Assembly (NCBI RefSeq): GCF_016428855.1
Contig: NZ_JAELTN010000013.1
Location: 1 to 64,000 of the forward strand
Direction: 5' to 3'
Length of the DNA stretch: 64,000 nt
DNA from: Pedobacter sp. ASV28
GTDB taxonomy: Bacteria > Bacteroidota > Bacteroidia > Sphingobacteriales > Sphingobacteriaceae
In this document: piece after piece, positions 9,201-18,500 of the stretch
How positions within the stretch are numbered: position 1 is the first letter of the stretch
Layout: every line of letters starts with the position of its first letter
Translations under genes and position numbers: made by a program
Notes under the pieces: generated by a model
Told to the model about the DNA's origin: nothing
What the model saw: the letters and a program-made list of their open reading frames with translations, nothing else
Database searches by the model: none

Positions 9201-10349
9201 CCCTCCACCTTCGGTACCAATCCATAGATTGTTTTTCTTGTCCTGTAGAATTGAACTGACCACATTATGTCCTATACCATCCTTAATGCCACGATAAGTC
9301 CATGTTTTAAAATAAGTTGGGTAAGCATAAACGACATTTACTCCCCCATAATAAGTGCCGATCCACATGGATCCACTACGATCTTCATAAATGCTATAAA
9401 TAGAATTTTGATTTAAGCTCTTTTCATTAGCTGTATCGTGTTTAAATGACCTAAATGTTTTGTTTGATGGTCGAAGAATAGTCAATCCCTCTTGTGTGCC
9501 TATCCAAATTTCACCATTATTTTTTTTCACCATTTTTCTAATGGCATAATGAGACAAGCCCTTACTATTATCTTCTCCATAAAGATATCTTGTAAAAGTT
9601 TCGGTCTTTGAATTCAGAAGATTAAGTCCTGCATTTTCAGTACTCACCCAAATTTGATGGTGGTTATCTTCTATAATACCTGTAATTACGTTATCGCTTA
9701 AACTGTTGATGTTCGACGAAGTGCGATAGGTCTTCAATGCTTCGATCTTAGCTGTTGCTAAAGTAAAACTGATCAGCCCTTGGTTTGTACCAATCCAAAA
9801 ATTAGCATTACTATCCTGATTGATGCACAGAATCTCTCCATTTTTCACATAATTGGGCAAAAGCAAGTTATCCACCGTGGTAAACTCCCTTGTCAAGGCA
9901 GATTTTCTGTATAGGCCATGATTAGTGGCCAGCCACAAGTTTCCCTTTTTATCTTGATAAATTTGTCTGATATAACTATTTACTTTCGAAGATTTCTGTA
10001 AAGAGATTCGAATAAAGGAATTGGACTTCGGATCAAACTTATTTAATCCGTTAACTGTCCCTACCCAAAGTACCCCCTCTCTATCACTAAATAATGCAGT
10101 AATGTAGTCATCTGTTAATGTTGCTGTATCATCTTTCTTGCTTTTATATAGATCAAATTGATAGCCATCATATCTATTTAGCCCAAATCTTGAACCATAC
10201 CACATGAACCCCTTGCTATCCTGTGCAATAGCAAAAATAGAATTCTGTGATAGTCCATTTTCTGTCATCAGGTGATTAAAGACAAGATCTTGTCCCATGC
10301 AAAAGCTACTCCAACATAGCCATGAAATAAGCAGAAGGTAGGGTCTCAT
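6279..10349 (-). CDS. Hybrid two-component system protein (sensor kinase, receiver and AraC-type DNA-binding domain)
   Basis: The 1356-residue protein has a signal peptide, about 14 reg_prop beta-propeller repeats (residues about 25-690, repeated WIGT and WVGT motifs), a Y_Y_Y domain (about 725-790), one membrane helix (about 795-815), a HisKA dimerisation domain with SHEIRTH near 838-846, an ATPase domain (NLISNAFKF, DTGRGIS, GYGIGLAL), a receiver with ISDIMMPE (phosphate-accepting Asp near 1156) and a C-terminal AraC-type helix-turn-helix. Such regulators (HTCS) sense oligosaccharides in the periplasm and switch on neighbouring polysaccharide genes. The divergent T9SS/beta-helix/GH2/PL8 genes are the obvious targets. 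The H-box has His where nearly all family members have Pro (RTH instead of RTP). Confidence 0.93.
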   Translation of the reverse strand: MRPYLLLISWLCWSSFCMGQDLVFNHLMTENGLSQNSIFAIAQDSKGFMWYGSRFGLNRYDGYQFDLYKSKKDDTATLTDDYITALFSDREGVLWVGTVNGLNKFDPKSNSFIRISLQKSSKVNSYIRQIYQDKKGNLWLATNHGLYRKSALTREFTTVDNLLLPNYVKNGEILCINQDSNANFWIGTNQGLISFTLATAKIEALKTYRTSSNINSLSDNVITGIIEDNHHQIWVSTENAGLNLLNSKTETFTRYLYGEDNSKGLSHYAIRKMVKKNNGEIWIGTQEGLTILRPSNKTFRSFKHDTANEKSLNQNSIYSIYEDRSGSMWIGTYYGGVNVVYAYPTYFKTWTYRGIKDGIGHNVVSSILQDKKNNLWIGTEGGGLSYVDSKGQKIARYTYAANDQNSLGSDLVKIVYKDKESNIWVGTHGGGLNLLDIESGKFKRFWIETAQVSATRSEIVTLLEDQEGMFWVGSQTGLAVFNKKGKYISPAQLPKKLDVLKNKNIKVLYQDSQSQIWIATTTALYLYSKIPEKLQKFTPPRASNSVSENANYFNCIQEDGNGNVWIGLYYGGMAGYSLKNKDFFVTYTTQDGLPNNNVVGIILDLNKNLWISTSNGLSKYDPISKQFQNYTHADGLAADEFNYNSAFINKKGEVFFGGYKGLTYFLPSEIEKNNQHSPITFTKLLLFNTPVQIGGKDGILREDMPYTDKLIFTNGQNLFTIQFALLNYIKSDKNKYAYRLEGINNDWIMTTTPQASYTNLPAGDYKLLVKGANNDGVWSNTISIHITILPPFYKTWWAFCIYAVIIFFIIFLITRFFYLRTLLVKDEELHQKKLNFFTNVSHEIRTHITLVMIPIERLIESSRDNFVVHKQLNDIKGYATRLLNLVSELMDFRKAETDHLKLHIQKYDMVEFVMEIVETFEALAGKNGIDFKFWHDTEHIHVYFDKLQLEKVLFNLISNAFKFTPTGGKIKVSIREKEDQVEITVEDTGRGISPEHIDQLFNNFFQVDDYNIQNTGYGIGLALSKRIVELHKGFITVKSLPKEGQQMGLTVFSVRLPLGKAHLSNDMIMEKDPLTQQDQLKTYQYNEPHHTEHEIARLSYDLEERNAHCKVLLIEDNETLRNIVEEMLQERYAVLTAVNGKMGLELAFDQIPDLIISDIMMPEINGLDLCSALKRDERTRHIPVILLTAKSTEEDHIKGLVYGADAYVTKPFSEKILLLNVQNLLHAQAAMREKFSKKFLLEPNEMLLESKDEQFLSKLIAMIEKNMGGEIFGVEVLAENMDMSYSVLNKKLKSLTNMSVNDFSKSIRLKRAAQLLKQKKYTVYEVAYQVGFVDRKYFSREFKKEFGQTPSEYAGS

Positions 10350-10565
10350 GTTTCGATCAGCAGGTAGGTGATTAAGAATAAGTAGTTGTTTGTTGGTGCT
10401 TTAAAATTAACATTAAAGCCTATAAAAAATGCTATTGATACTTAAAAATATCAAAAAATCAGATTTTCATCCCATATCAACCAAAAAACCACCCCTTGAT
10501 TTATCTGGTATATGCCATTTTTATCAACAGAAAAATAACATTATAAACATCAACCAATCAATCAC

Positions 10566-11921
10566 ATGAAAAAACTTTTACTCACTATTTTATTGGCCAT
10601 CCCTTTTTTGGCAAATGCCCAAAATCAAACCGTAGTCTTTTATCAGCCTTTTAGTGCATCTACCACGCTAAAGGATTATATATTATCTTCGAATACCACT
10701 GCTGGTGGGACTAGCGGAGGCCCGATAATAGATAATAACAGTGCCCGCTTTGATAGCTTTGGACAATTTTATGGCAACCTGCCTGTAAATACCACGTATT
10801 CAGTGGATGGCGATGGGCTAAAAATCACAAAATCTACTGGTTCAGTGTCGCAGGCTACCGCACAAATTAAGGGATTAAACTATGGTACCGATGTGGTGTT
10901 TGCCCAATTTGACATCAATACATCCATATCTAGTGCCATATCAAGTGGTACGCCCATATTTTTTTACTTTGGCCAAGGCTATACTTCGAACAACAACTCT
11001 GACCAGAATACCATACTTTACCAATCTTTGGCCATTTTCTTTCCAACAGCTGGTAACGTAACGCCAAATTCAGATTTTAACATCAGGATAAATGGCAACA
11101 ACAGCATTACATTTCAAGGCAAACAAAGAATTACCTGGATAATAAACCGTACTGGAAATGCAGTAAATTATACTGGTTTAGACAATTCTTCACAGACCCT
11201 GAATGGCAATGGAGATTATCATGTATGGGTTGGGAGTACCAAAATTAATATAGCTGCTCCTGCTCCCTCAAATTCGGGAACACCGACCATGACCGATTTT
11301 CGCATTCGAACTGCCGGCACATGGACTGGTTTCTTAACGTTAGACAATCTGGCCATAGGATATATCCCTACTGATGGAAGTGGAAAAGTACTTCCCGTAG
11401 AACTTACCCAGTTCAAAGCTAAGACCAATGCCAGCTCAGTTAACCTCAATTGGTCAACTGCCAATGAGCTCAATGCTTCGCATTTCAATGTAACCAGATC
11501 TTCAGATGGCAAAACATTTGGGAAAATTGGAGAGGTGAAAGCTGCCGGAAAAGCCAACAATTATACTTACACCGATTTCTCTCCTGCAAAAGGAACCAAC
11601 TACTATCAATTGCTAGAAGAAGACTTTGATGGAAAAATCCAAAAATCAGAGGTTGTTTCTGCTAAAATTGCCACTTCAGCATTAGAGGTAACTGTTGAAG
11701 GAACCTCTTCAGAAGGAGTTATCCTAAATATTTTTTCTCCTAAGGCAACTACCGCCAAAATTACTTTGACCAATTTAAATGGGCAAAAAATAGCAGAAAG
11801 AGAAACGGTAATTACCGATGGTTACAACAAAACAACCGTACCTACAGGTACCTATAAAGGCCTACTAATTGCAACCGTAAACACCCCAGAAACAACAATA
11901 AGCAAAAAGACCATCAAATAA
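10566..11921 (+). CDS. Secreted protein of unknown function with FN3-like stalk and T9SS-type C-terminal domain
   Basis: A 451-residue exported protein: signal peptide (cleavage after LANAQ, about residue 19), an unrecognised beta-rich domain (about 20-275), then a stalk beginning PVELTQFKAK (about 277-370) typical of proteins bearing T9SS sorting domains, and a C-terminal beta domain (about 375-451). The last domain lacks the usual YPNP motif, so sorting by T9SS is likely but not certain. The same kind of stalk occurs in the PL8 lyase of this locus. The gene diverges from the hybrid regulator; the 216-base gap should hold its promoter, although I see no strong TAnnTTTG box there. It might bind polysaccharide. 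Confidence 0.75.
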   Translation: MKKLLLTILLAIPFLANAQNQTVVFYQPFSASTTLKDYILSSNTTAGGTSGGPIIDNNSARFDSFGQFYGNLPVNTTYSVDGDGLKITKSTGSVSQATAQIKGLNYGTDVVFAQFDINTSISSAISSGTPIFFYFGQGYTSNNNSDQNTILYQSLAIFFPTAGNVTPNSDFNIRINGNNSITFQGKQRITWIINRTGNAVNYTGLDNSSQTLNGNGDYHVWVGSTKINIAAPAPSNSGTPTMTDFRIRTAGTWTGFLTLDNLAIGYIPTDGSGKVLPVELTQFKAKTNASSVNLNWSTANELNASHFNVTRSSDGKTFGKIGEVKAAGKANNYTYTDFSPAKGTNYYQLLEEDFDGKIQKSEVVSAKIATSALEVTVEGTSSEGVILNIFSPKATTAKITLTNLNGQKIAERETVITDGYNKTTVPTGTYKGLLIATVNTPETTISKKTIK

Positions 11922-11931
11922 GTTGGCCTTT

Positions 11932-12039
11932 AAAGAACCGTTCGGTATAAGCATTGGTTCAATGATTAACATTTATATTATGATTTTAATCGCTTTATAA
12001 TATACTTTGTACAACCAGCTTATACCAGAACGGTTTCTT
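11932..12039. repeat. Long imperfect inverted repeat between the T9SS protein and beta-helix genes
   Basis: The arms at 11932-11952 and 12018-12039 are reverse complements except for two single-base gaps (left arm aaagaaccgttcggtataag plus c). They are separated by about 65 AT-rich bases, and the right arm ends 10 bases before the next ATG. It could act as a terminator, an operator or an RNA element masking the start; the sequence alone does not decide. Confidence 0.6.
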
Positions 12040-12049
12040 ATTTAATTAA

Positions 12050-13498
12050 ATGATAATGGCAATGATCAAACTCAGGCAGATTTCTATACTTATACTTTTA
12101 TTTTCTTTGATTATTAGTGCAGAAAATTCCTTTTCGGCGAGTTATGAAAAATATTATATAGATAGCCATAATGGAAATGATCAATACACCGGCACTTCAA
12201 AATCTAGGGCGTGGAAAAGCTTGTCGAAAGTAAATCAAACCAGGTTTAAGCCGGGAGATCAGATTTTTTTCATTAGAGGAGGTGAATGGGAAGGGCAGCT
12301 TGTGCCACAGGGCTCGGGCAATGATAAATTAAAGATAACCTACGGAGCCTACGGCAAAGGGTTACTACCAAAAATTGCCGCCAACGGAAAATTTAAAGAT
12401 GCCATATTGCTTAAAAACCTAAGCAATATCATTTTAGAGAACTTAGATGTATCAAATCTAGATCCAACGCTTAAAGAGCAAAAAAATGGGCCAACCGGGA
12501 TAAGAATTTTAGCAGAAGACATCGGTACAATCGCCAATATTACCATCAGGAATCTATACGTTCATGACATTAATGGAGATAACAAGAAAGGTAGCAAGGA
12601 AGGCCACGGCATTTTCTGGGATTGCCAAGGGCCTAAGCCCAGCAACATAGAAAACCTTCTTATTGAAAACTGTAAAGTAGTACGTGTGGATAGAAATGGA
12701 ATAAGGGGGAATGGAACATTTTCATTTCGAGACCTGTGGTTCCCCAATAAAAACCTGGTCATTAGGGGCTGTACATTAGAAGATATAGGTGGGGATGGCA
12801 TTGTGGTAAAAGCGTTTGACGGTGCCTTGGTAGAATACAACAAACTGTTCCATATCAGGACCAGGGCAAGGGATAATGCTGTAGGTATCTGGCCACATAG
12901 TAGTGATAACACTATTATCCAATATAATGAAGTGGCCTATACCAAAAACCAGGACTGGTCTAACGATGGTCAGTCATTTGACATAGACGGCAATTGCAAC
13001 CATACCATTATACAGCATAATTACAGCCATGATAATGAAGGTGGTTTTATGTTGATTATTTCCGATGCCATTAATGCCAAAAGCATAATGACCAAAAATA
13101 ATATCATTAGAAACAACCTTAGCGTTAACGATGGCAATAACCGGAAAAGGCTCTTCAATTTCGCACTCATGACAGACAGTACCCATATTTACGGAAACCT
13201 GTTTTACAACAGTTCAGAAAAACCCATAAATATTGAGCTGGTAGATATAGAACATGCTATTCCCAAAAACATCTTATTTGAGGACAATAGGTTCATTTAT
13301 AAAAACGCAGCAATGGCAGTCTTCACCAAATCTTCGAAACAATATGCCGCAATTACTTGGAATAACAACGGGTTTACAGGAAACTTTAATGGGGCAGACA
13401 AACGCCTAAATGTAGGTAAGGAAAATACTCCTACAAAAATAGATCGAAGCAAATACCCTTTTAACCTATTAAGAATATTAAAAATACCTATCGAATAA
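12050..13498 (+). CDS. Right-handed parallel beta-helix protein (polysaccharide lyase-like)
   Basis: The 482-residue protein has a signal peptide (about residues 1-30) and starts its mature part with YYIDSHNGNDQYTGTS, the usual opening of secreted parallel beta-helix proteins. Beta-helix rungs follow through the middle (repeated IxNLxV, IENCKV and YNEVxY patterns, about 100-400). Such folds occur in PL1, PL6, PL9 and GH28 carbohydrate-active enzymes and in epimerases; I cannot assign a family or active site. The start is the first of three close ATG codons. The next gene begins one base after the stop, so it is surely cotranscribed with the GH2 gene, which supports a role on the same polysaccharide. 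Confidence 0.8.
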   Translation: MIMAMIKLRQISILILLFSLIISAENSFSASYEKYYIDSHNGNDQYTGTSKSRAWKSLSKVNQTRFKPGDQIFFIRGGEWEGQLVPQGSGNDKLKITYGAYGKGLLPKIAANGKFKDAILLKNLSNIILENLDVSNLDPTLKEQKNGPTGIRILAEDIGTIANITIRNLYVHDINGDNKKGSKEGHGIFWDCQGPKPSNIENLLIENCKVVRVDRNGIRGNGTFSFRDLWFPNKNLVIRGCTLEDIGGDGIVVKAFDGALVEYNKLFHIRTRARDNAVGIWPHSSDNTIIQYNEVAYTKNQDWSNDGQSFDIDGNCNHTIIQHNYSHDNEGGFMLIISDAINAKSIMTKNNIIRNNLSVNDGNNRKRLFNFALMTDSTHIYGNLFYNSSEKPINIELVDIEHAIPKNILFEDNRFIYKNAAMAVFTKSSKQYAAITWNNNGFTGNFNGADKRLNVGKENTPTKIDRSKYPFNLLRILKIPIE

Positions 13499-13499
13499 G

Positions 13500-15557
13500 A
13501 TGCAAAAAAAAATTGTATGCATACTTAGTTTAACTTTTTACCTATGGTTGAACATTAATCATGCTATTGCCAATGTGGGAAGGAAAACAATTCCCCTGAA
13601 TGACAACTGGAGCTTTTATTTCGCTTATAACTTTGAAAAGAACATACAAAAAGAAAGTATAAGCGTACCCCATACCTGGAATGCACAAGAAACCTTAAAG
13701 GGAATTGCAGCATATAACAGAACAGCCGCCATTTATGAACGGTCCCTTGATATACCTGCATATTGGCAAGGGAAAAGGTTATTTCTTTTTTTTGAAGGCG
13801 TAAACAGTGTAGCTTCAATATTTGTAAACAATAAATTTGTGTCAGAACACAAGGGCGGTTATACTGCCTTTAGCATGGAAGTGACCAACTATGTTAAGCC
13901 CGGAAAGAACAACCTGACCGTACAGGTAAGTAATGCCTATAGATTGGATGTATTACCTCTACATGGCGATTTTAACATTTACGGAGGTATACATCGCCCG
14001 GTTTCCCTAATTGTAACCGAACAAAACTGCATCAGTCCATTAGACTATGCTTCTTCAGGTGTTTATTTAACACAAAATGTGAATGAAAAACAGGCTCAAA
14101 TAGAAGTATTAACCAAATTGTCCATTCAAAACGCTACAAAATTAAAGCTAAGAACCTCCATCTTTGATAAAGACAAAAGAGAAATTGTAAGTACGATCGA
14201 TGAAATTAACGATAAACCAACAGCACTGACCCAAAAATATTCCATAAACAATCCCATTTTATGGAATGGCAAATCCAATCCTTATCTATATACTGTTGAG
14301 GTAAGCTTATTGGAAAATGGTGTCCCAATAGATAAAGTTAGCCAACCATTAGGCTTAAGATATTTTCATGTAGATCCAGAAAATGGTTTTTTTTTAAATG
14401 GAAGGTACCTGAATCTATACGGAGTAGGTCGTCATGAAGATGTGGCCGGAAAAGGTTCTGCATTGCAACATACCGACCATGAAAGGGACATGAACCTCAT
14501 TCAAGAAATTGGAGCGACTGCCGCACGTTTAACCCATTACCCACAGAACAGTTACTTTTATGACCTGGCAGATCAGAAAGGGATTGTACTTTGGTCTGAA
14601 ATTCCATTTGTGGGGCCAGGCGGTTATACAGGTACCGGGTTTGTTAACAATGAAAATCTAAAGAATCAAGCCAGGGAAAACCTCATCGAACTAATCAGAC
14701 AAAACTATAACCATCCGGCTATCTTTTTTTGGGGGATTTTTAATGAACTAAAACTTAATTACGACGACCCCGAACCTTTTTTAAAGGAACTGCACAACCT
14801 GGCCAAAAAGGAAGACCCCAATAGATTGACTACTTTGGCATCGAATCTTGGCGATGATAAATTTACCACGTTAACCGATCTAATGGGCTGGAATCAATAC
14901 TTTGGCTGGTATGGAAATCGTTTTTCCGAAGTAGCTGACTGGGCAGACAAAACCCATCGTAATTTGCCTAATAAGCCTATATCCATCAGTGAATATGGTG
15001 CAGGAGCAAGTCCTTTTAAACATACAGAAGAACTAAAACAACCTATACCTAGCGGGAAGTTCCATCCAGAAGAATGGCAAACTGCATTCCACGAAGCACA
15101 TTGGAAGCTATTAAAAGAAAGAAGCTTTTTATGGGGGAAATTTATCTGGGTATTGGCTGATTTTGGTTCTTCTATCCGTACCGAAGGTGATCAGAATGGC
15201 ATTAACGATAAAGGACTGGTTACCTATGACAGGAGTACCAAAAAGGATGCCTTCTACTTCTACAAGGCCAATTGGAATCCCGAGCCCATGATCTATATTG
15301 CCGAGCGTAGAAACAATGTACGTCATAATGCTACAACCAGCATAAAGGTATATGCCAACACAAAAGAAGTAGAGCTTTGGGTAAATGGCATTAAACAGGA
15401 AAAAAAAGCCAAAAACGACATCAATATCGTAAAATGGGACAATGTGAAGCTTACCCAAGGCAGAAATATCATCATAGCAAAAACAAAAGTCAATGGAAAA
15501 ATAATAAAGGACAGTTGCGAATGGCAACTCCAACCTGCACAGACAGAAAATAATTAA
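13500..15557 (+). CDS. Glycoside hydrolase family 2 protein (beta-galactosidase-like)
   Basis: The 685-residue protein has a signal peptide (1-24), a jelly-roll sugar-binding domain (about 30-175), an Ig-like domain (about 180-285), a TIM barrel (about 290-590) and a C-terminal beta domain. Barrel motifs are those of GH2: GVGRHEDV, RLTHYPQNSYFYDLAD, the acid/base Glu in WGIFNEL near residue 413-415 and the nucleophile Glu in ISEYGAG near 497. GH2 covers beta-galactosidases, beta-glucuronidases and others; the barrel motifs look closest to the galactosidase group, but the glycan is not known. It lies between the beta-helix and PL8 genes and probably trims the oligosaccharides they release. Confidence 0.9.
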   Translation: MQKKIVCILSLTFYLWLNINHAIANVGRKTIPLNDNWSFYFAYNFEKNIQKESISVPHTWNAQETLKGIAAYNRTAAIYERSLDIPAYWQGKRLFLFFEGVNSVASIFVNNKFVSEHKGGYTAFSMEVTNYVKPGKNNLTVQVSNAYRLDVLPLHGDFNIYGGIHRPVSLIVTEQNCISPLDYASSGVYLTQNVNEKQAQIEVLTKLSIQNATKLKLRTSIFDKDKREIVSTIDEINDKPTALTQKYSINNPILWNGKSNPYLYTVEVSLLENGVPIDKVSQPLGLRYFHVDPENGFFLNGRYLNLYGVGRHEDVAGKGSALQHTDHERDMNLIQEIGATAARLTHYPQNSYFYDLADQKGIVLWSEIPFVGPGGYTGTGFVNNENLKNQARENLIELIRQNYNHPAIFFWGIFNELKLNYDDPEPFLKELHNLAKKEDPNRLTTLASNLGDDKFTTLTDLMGWNQYFGWYGNRFSEVADWADKTHRNLPNKPISISEYGAGASPFKHTEELKQPIPSGKFHPEEWQTAFHEAHWKLLKERSFLWGKFIWVLADFGSSIRTEGDQNGINDKGLVTYDRSTKKDAFYFYKANWNPEPMIYIAERRNNVRHNATTSIKVYANTKEVELWVNGIKQEKKAKNDINIVKWDNVKLTQGRNIIIAKTKVNGKIIKDSCEWQLQPAQTENN

Positions 15558-15580
15558 CCAACACTACCTACAAATCAACC

Positions 15581-18500
15581 ATGAAAATCTTGAAACTGAC
15601 CTTTTTATCAGTACTGTTCTTATTGGGCATCATACTGGCATTCGCTTCCAAGCAAAAAAGCTTATCTATTAGTAGGCCTATTATATCCCAATTTAATGCC
15701 AATAACATTTTACGAGCCCACTCAAAATCAGCAGTACAGACCCAAACGATCATTCCGGTAATCGCTGACACTTATTTAGATGGGCCAAACGGCAGCAACA
15801 ACAATGGCAGCAACAACCAGATGACCGTAAAATATACCAATTCGACCAGCAATACCTATAATCGCATTTCATTGCTTAAATTTAATTTACAAGACATAGA
15901 CCAGAGTAAGGGTAGAATTGTAAAAGCCGAACTTCAGCTCTTTATTAAATCTACCGATGCCATGAATTCGGCTACAAAAAGACAGAATTTTGATGATACC
16001 CCCTACATCATTTCCTATTCAAAAGAAGACTCTTGGAATGAAACCGCTGTTACATGGAACAATTATGCGGGTTATGCCCAATCTGCTGCCGAAACAGATA
16101 GGATATTGGGCAATACCATTCCATACACACAGGTAAACGCCACCAATTGGGCCATAGTAGCCAATAGTCAGGTGACTTGGAACATTACCGATGCCCTAAG
16201 AAAGGATTATCTCAACGATTCTGGACAATTGCTATCCTTAACTCTTTCTTCTACAGCCGTGGCAGCAAATATGGGTGCTACCTTCCATACCCGTGAAAAT
16301 GGTAATTTGGCCTACGTTCCGCGTATTATCATTTACCAAGATTCGGATATCCCTTTTACCCTCCCTTCTGATACAGAACCAACCGTATATACCAAGATCA
16401 TGGACAATATCAGTAAGGTACTATATGATGAGGTAAGCAATTATAATGCTATTTCATCGCAGGCTCAAGGCCACCTCAACAGCATTAACCCGAATGGATC
16501 ATGGAGCGATCTAACCTACACAGGAGATGTCCCAACAAATCATTTAGACAGGCTAAAAACCATGGTTCTAGCCTATACCAATAATCAGAGTTCTTTATAT
16601 GCCGATGTTACATTATACAGCGCCATCGTAAATGGATTGCAATATTGGTATAACCAAAACCCCGATCACAGCAATTGGTTTTATGATCAAATCGCTTACC
16701 CACAAAGAATTGGCCAGATCTTAATTTTAATGCGTAATGGCGCACAAAAAACACCTATAATGCTCGAACTTAATACACTTTCGAGAATGAAAAGTAATGG
16801 TGGTGCACCAGATCAAGGAGGCTCGCAGGGTACAGGTGCCAACAAGATGAACATTGCCATGCATTGGATCTACAGAGCTTGCTTGGCCGAAGATAAAAAC
16901 GTATTGGATAAGGGGGTAGAACAAGCCTTTTACCCTTTATTTTTAACCAATGGCGAAGGTTTGCAGCATGACTACTCGTACCTGCAGCATGGCCTACAGC
17001 TATACATTGGAGGCTATGGTTGGGATATTGTAAACGGCATGACAGGCGTTGCGCTTTACACCGTGGGTACTCCATACTCATTAGCTAACGAGAAGTTGGA
17101 TTATTTAAGTGGTTTTGTACGTCAGGCCTACCTAAGGGCGATCAGGGGGCAAAACTTTATGTTCAATGCTTTTGGCAGGGGCATTAGCAGAGAAAATGGT
17201 GCTAACCAGTCTGGCTTTTCCACACTACTTAACAGAATGAAAGTGGTAGACCCTACTTTCGCGACCACATACGATATGGCCATTGAAAGGCTAACCAATA
17301 ACCAACCTGCCAGTTATGGCATTGAGGTAGCACATACCCATTTTTACAGTAGCGACTATACTTTACTTACCAAACCCAAATATACTTTCGAGCTCCGTTC
17401 TGTATCTACTCGAACTTTAAGAAATGAAAATGGTAATGGGGAAAATATAAAAGGCTATTTTCTGGCTGATGGTGCAACATCAATTGCCATAACAGGAACG
17501 GAATATGTTAACATTTATCCTACGTGGAACTGGTCTATGATACCAGGTACAACAGCCCGTAACGGAACGATGGTAACTCCTGCACAATGGGGTACGGCTG
17601 GCACCACCACTTTTGTAGGCGGTGTTTCCGACACCACCCGTGGAGTTAGCGTTTACGATCTTAACAACAATAGCACACAAGCTAAAAAAGCTTGGTTCTT
17701 TTTTGATGATGAAGTAGTTTGCCTAGGTGCAGGTATTAAGGCTACAGGCACACAGGAAGTGAATACAACCCTTAACCAATGTTTATTACAAAGTGAGGTG
17801 ACTACTTCTACTACCGACGGTGTAGTCAATACCTACAACGGCAATAGTACAACTTTAAACTATACCGATAATTTAGAATGGGCCATACAGGGCAATGTTG
17901 GTTATGTATTGCCAAATGGTGGTAATATTGGACTTACTGCGCAACCTAGAACTGGTACATGGCGTAGTATTAATGGCGATGGTTCAACAGCAAATGTTAC
18001 CAAGGATGTATTTACCCTTTGGGTGAAGCACGGCATAAATCCGAACAATGGCAATTATGCCTACATAGTCGTTCCAAATATCAGTACCACCATACAAATG
18101 CAGAATTATACCGCACAAAACAACATTCAGATTTTACAGAACACCCATCTAATCCAGGCAGTAAGGCATAAAACCTCGAATCTGCACAGCTTTGTTTTTC
18201 ATGCACAAAACCAAACTTTTGCCAATGACACCATTTCTGTAAGTACAGATCAGCCCTGCTTGCTTATGGTTCAGCCATTGGCCAATGGCAAGATAAAGCT
18301 CAACATTTCAGATCCTACAAAAACATTGTCGACCATAACCGTAAATATAAAATGGCCATCCTTAAATAGTCCCAAACAGATGAACATTAGCTTACCCGAC
18401 GGAGTGTATAAAGGGAAATCTGCAGTGGCCATGATTGCTTCAGATGTTACGGCCTTACCATTGAAAATACTAAGTTTTAGTGCCAAGAGAATCCTAAATG

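Noticed and set aside
16770..17081. 103-residue minus-strand ORF in the PL8 gene
   Set aside because: It overlaps the catalytic region of the lyase in antisense and its sequence is arginine/leucine-biased, as expected for a shadow frame.
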